This document shows, piece by piece, positions 6,103 to 7,475 of a stretch of 7,475 bases of DNA (position 1 is the stretch's first letter; each line of letters opens with the position of its first letter). Made by a program: the position numbers and the translations under genes. The stretch is from the NCBI GenBank assembly GCA_017543025.1, contig JAFYGX010000041.1, positions 1-7,475 of the forward strand, written 5' to 3'. The notes beneath the pieces were generated by a model. The model saw only the letters and a program-made list of their open reading frames with translations. It was not told where the DNA came from and did no database searches. Source of the stretch: Solobacterium sp. (GTDB lineage: Bacteria > Bacillota_I > Bacilli_A > Erysipelotrichales > Erysipelotrichaceae).

Positions 6103-6921
6103 ATGCGGGTAAATATGCACACTCATTCCCTTTTCTGTGACGGAAACGATCATCCGCACGAGATGACGGAAACCGCAATTGCAAAGGGATTTGACATCCT
6201 CGGGTTTTCCGGCCATGGGTTCAGTCCGTTCGATGAATGCTCGATGACGCCTGAAAAAACCGCACAGTATATTGAAACGGTAACTTCTCTGAAACAGGAA
6301 TATCAGGACAGGATCACGCTGTATCTTGGCATCGAAGAAGATATGACAAACCGGATTTCAGATGAATCGCCCTACGATTTTGTGATCGGATCGGTTCATT
6401 TTCTGAAGAAAAACGGAGAAGTCCGGCCGATTGATGCCTCCAGAGCCCAATTTGACGCAATGCTGGAAGAATGGTACAGCGGTGATTTCTGTGCTCTGGC
6501 GGAAGATTACTACCGGGAAGTATCGCATATGAAAGACTGTCCGGAAGTTCACATCATCGGTCATCTGGACCTTCTGATGAAATACAGCGAACAAACGCAC
6601 TATATCTCTCCGGATGATCCGCGCTATCTGCGGCTGGCAGAAGACTGCATTCACGCCCTTGGTACTGATAAAATCTATGAAGTCAATACCGGAGCCATTG
6701 CACGCGGCTACCGTAGCACGCCCTATCCCTCGGTACATCTGCTGCAGATTCTGCACTCCGTCAATGCAAAGCTGATGCTCAACAGCGACTGCCACGACCG
6801 TCGATACCTCGACTGTGGCTTTGCACAGGCACTTGCACTGATCAGGAAAACCGGATTTCAGGAGCTGTACATACTGAAAAACGGAGAGTACCTCCCCGTT
6901 TCAGCAGATGAATTTCATTAA
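6103..6921 (+). CDS. PHP-domain histidinol-phosphatase-like phosphoesterase
   Basis: A 272-residue cytoplasmic metal-dependent hydrolase of the PHP superfamily, closest to the HisK/HisJ histidinol-phosphate phosphatases (L-histidinol phosphate to L-histidinol and phosphate). The metal-binding series is complete: MHTHSLFCDG (His6, His8, Asp13), GFSGHG (His38), GIEED (Glu78), GSVHF (His99), GHLDL (His154) and NSDCHD (Asp229, His231). EVNTG (193-197) is also typical. The length fits the family. The start at 6103 is well supported by GGGAGG (6091-6096) six bases upstream, preferred over the internal Met5. No other histidine-biosynthesis gene is in the window, so the true substrate may be another phosphate ester; the name follows family similarity. 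The upstream neighbour is the Rossmann-fold protein, 52 bases away, and an intrinsic terminator follows the stop. Confidence 0.92.
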   Translation: MRVNMHTHSLFCDGNDHPHEMTETAIAKGFDILGFSGHGFSPFDECSMTPEKTAQYIETVTSLKQEYQDRITLYLGIEEDMTNRISDESPYDFVIGSVHFLKKNGEVRPIDASRAQFDAMLEEWYSGDFCALAEDYYREVSHMKDCPEVHIIGHLDLLMKYSEQTHYISPDDPRYLRLAEDCIHALGTDKIYEVNTGAIARGYRSTPYPSVHLLQILHSVNAKLMLNSDCHDRRYLDCGFAQALALIRKTGFQELYILKNGEYLPVSADEFH

Positions 6922-6931
6922 TCCTGTTCTG

Positions 6932-6959
6932 CGCTTCCGCTTATTGAAGCGTATTTTTT
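6932..6959 (+). terminator. Intrinsic terminator after the PHP gene
   Basis: CGCTTC (6932-6937) pairs with GAAGCG (6946-6951) around an 8-base loop, followed by TA and six Ts (6954-6959). An alternative stem, CGCTT (6938-6942) with AAGCG (6947-6951) and a 4-base loop, uses the same right arm. It begins about ten bases after the stop at 6921. It ends at the stop of the convergent gene; on the minus strand no T-run follows the hairpin, so it probably works mainly for the rightward transcript. Confidence 0.78.
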
Positions 6960-7475
6960 CATTCGATCCGGCGTCCGCTGCCGTCGAACACGGAATGATC
7001 AATCACATATCCTTTTTCAATATCCAGCAGCACGATCTGAAGACCGGCAGATGTCCGCTCAAACTCCGCGTCATTGACCTTGATGGTGCCGGATTCTTCT
7101 TCTGATCTTAACTGCAGCCATCGGTTTTCCGCAAACCGGTACTGCGACCAGGATGTTCCCGTATCTTCAGCCATACCTTCGCGGATGACTGCAGTAAACG
7201 GTCCCTCTGCGTTCAGACCGAGCAGTTCTGCTGCCCCATTGTCGCTTCCGGTCACATAAATCTCATACAGGGAACGATCGATCTGAGTCAGATAATCATT
7301 CAGATCATTGATCCGGTACAGATTCGCATTCAGAATCTGCCGCTTGCAGTAATCTCTCGTTGTTTCATACTGCTCATCGGCCCGGGCCTGGATTCCCTGT
7401 TCGAGCAGTACTGTTCCGATATCGCCGGTAATCTTCACAGCGCCTGCAGTATTGGCATGACCTGCATCAGCCATA
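6959..7475 (-). CDS. C-terminal part of an ILEI/FAM3-like domain protein (5' end beyond window)
   Basis: The frame is open to the right edge, and about 172 codons are visible before the TGA at 6961-6959. The segment NLYRINDLNDYLTQI, then EIYVTGSDNGAAELLGLNAE, FTAVIREG and near the end the AGLQIVLLDIEKGYVIDHSV stretch with FD after it match the ILEI (interleukin-like EMT inducer, FAM3-type) fold, whose last strands read roughly GlNiVvyD..tg.viDs..FD. In Firmicutes such domains sit on membrane proteins or glycosyltransferases of surface-polysaccharide loci. No membrane segment is visible in this part. The ATG at 7474 is at the window edge with no visible ribosome site, so it is more likely internal than the true start. 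The gene converges on the PHP gene with 37 bases between stops. Domain call is from pattern recall and moderately sure; the role of the whole protein is unknown. Confidence 0.6.
   Translation of the reverse strand, partial: MADAGHANTAGAVKITGDIGTVLLEQGIQARADEQYETTRDYCKRQILNANLYRINDLNDYLTQIDRSLYEIYVTGSDNGAAELLGLNAEGPFTAVIREGMAEDTGTSWSQYRFAENRWLQLRSEEESGTIKVNDAEFERTSAGLQIVLLDIEKGYVIDHSVFDGSGRRIE

Noticed and set aside
1..7475. CRISPR arrays, tRNA or rRNA genes, insertion sequences, riboswitches
   Set aside because: No regularly spaced repeats, transposase motifs, terminal inverted repeats or recognisable RNA folds were seen; nearly all bases are in coding frames.

Overview
The window looks like a chromosomal segment of a Gram-positive Bacillota, perhaps a Clostridia or Erysipelotrichia relative. 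The signs are purine-rich Shine-Dalgarno sites, a near-consensus sigma-A promoter with a 17-bp spacer, a hairpin plus T-tract terminator, and protein families typical of gut Firmicutes surface-glycan loci. The taxonomic call is an inference from style, not from a marker gene. No RNA genes, CRISPR array, insertion sequence or prophage element was seen.

Left two thirds (1-4968, minus strand): a compact four-gene operon read right to left. The order is a membrane acyltransferase-3 protein (4968-3967), an FAD-dependent UDP-galactopyranose-mutase/amine-oxidase-like flavoprotein (3974-2406), a polytopic GT-C-like membrane protein (2409-1144), and an extracytoplasmic protein with two probable Ig-like segments and an SGNH/GDSL hydrolase-like domain (1147 to beyond base 1). 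Neighbours overlap by 8, 4 and 4 bases, so translational coupling is likely. One promoter at 4998-5026 can drive all four. The combination suggests synthesis or decoration, for example O-acylation, of a cell-surface polysaccharide or wall polymer. The SGNH-like gene is a long open frame cut by the left edge and is easy to miss.

Middle (4969-5072): a short divergent intergenic region with the operon promoter, a 13-bp inverted repeat lying inside its spacer, and a candidate extended -10 element for the rightward genes.

Right third (5073-6958, plus strand): a Rossmann-fold protein resembling methyltransferases or spermidine synthases, of unknown substrate, then a complete PHP-family histidinol-phosphatase-like hydrolase, then an intrinsic terminator. 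Converging on it from the right edge is the C-terminal part of a protein with an ILEI/FAM3-like domain (6959-7475, minus). In Firmicutes such domains occur on membrane proteins of surface-glycan loci, so the glycan region probably continues past the window.

The most notable point is the pairing of a stand-alone membrane acyltransferase-3 protein with a separate exported SGNH-like protein in one coupled operon. This resembles the two halves of OafA-type O-acetyltransferases, with a flavoenzyme and a GT-C-like protein encoded between them.
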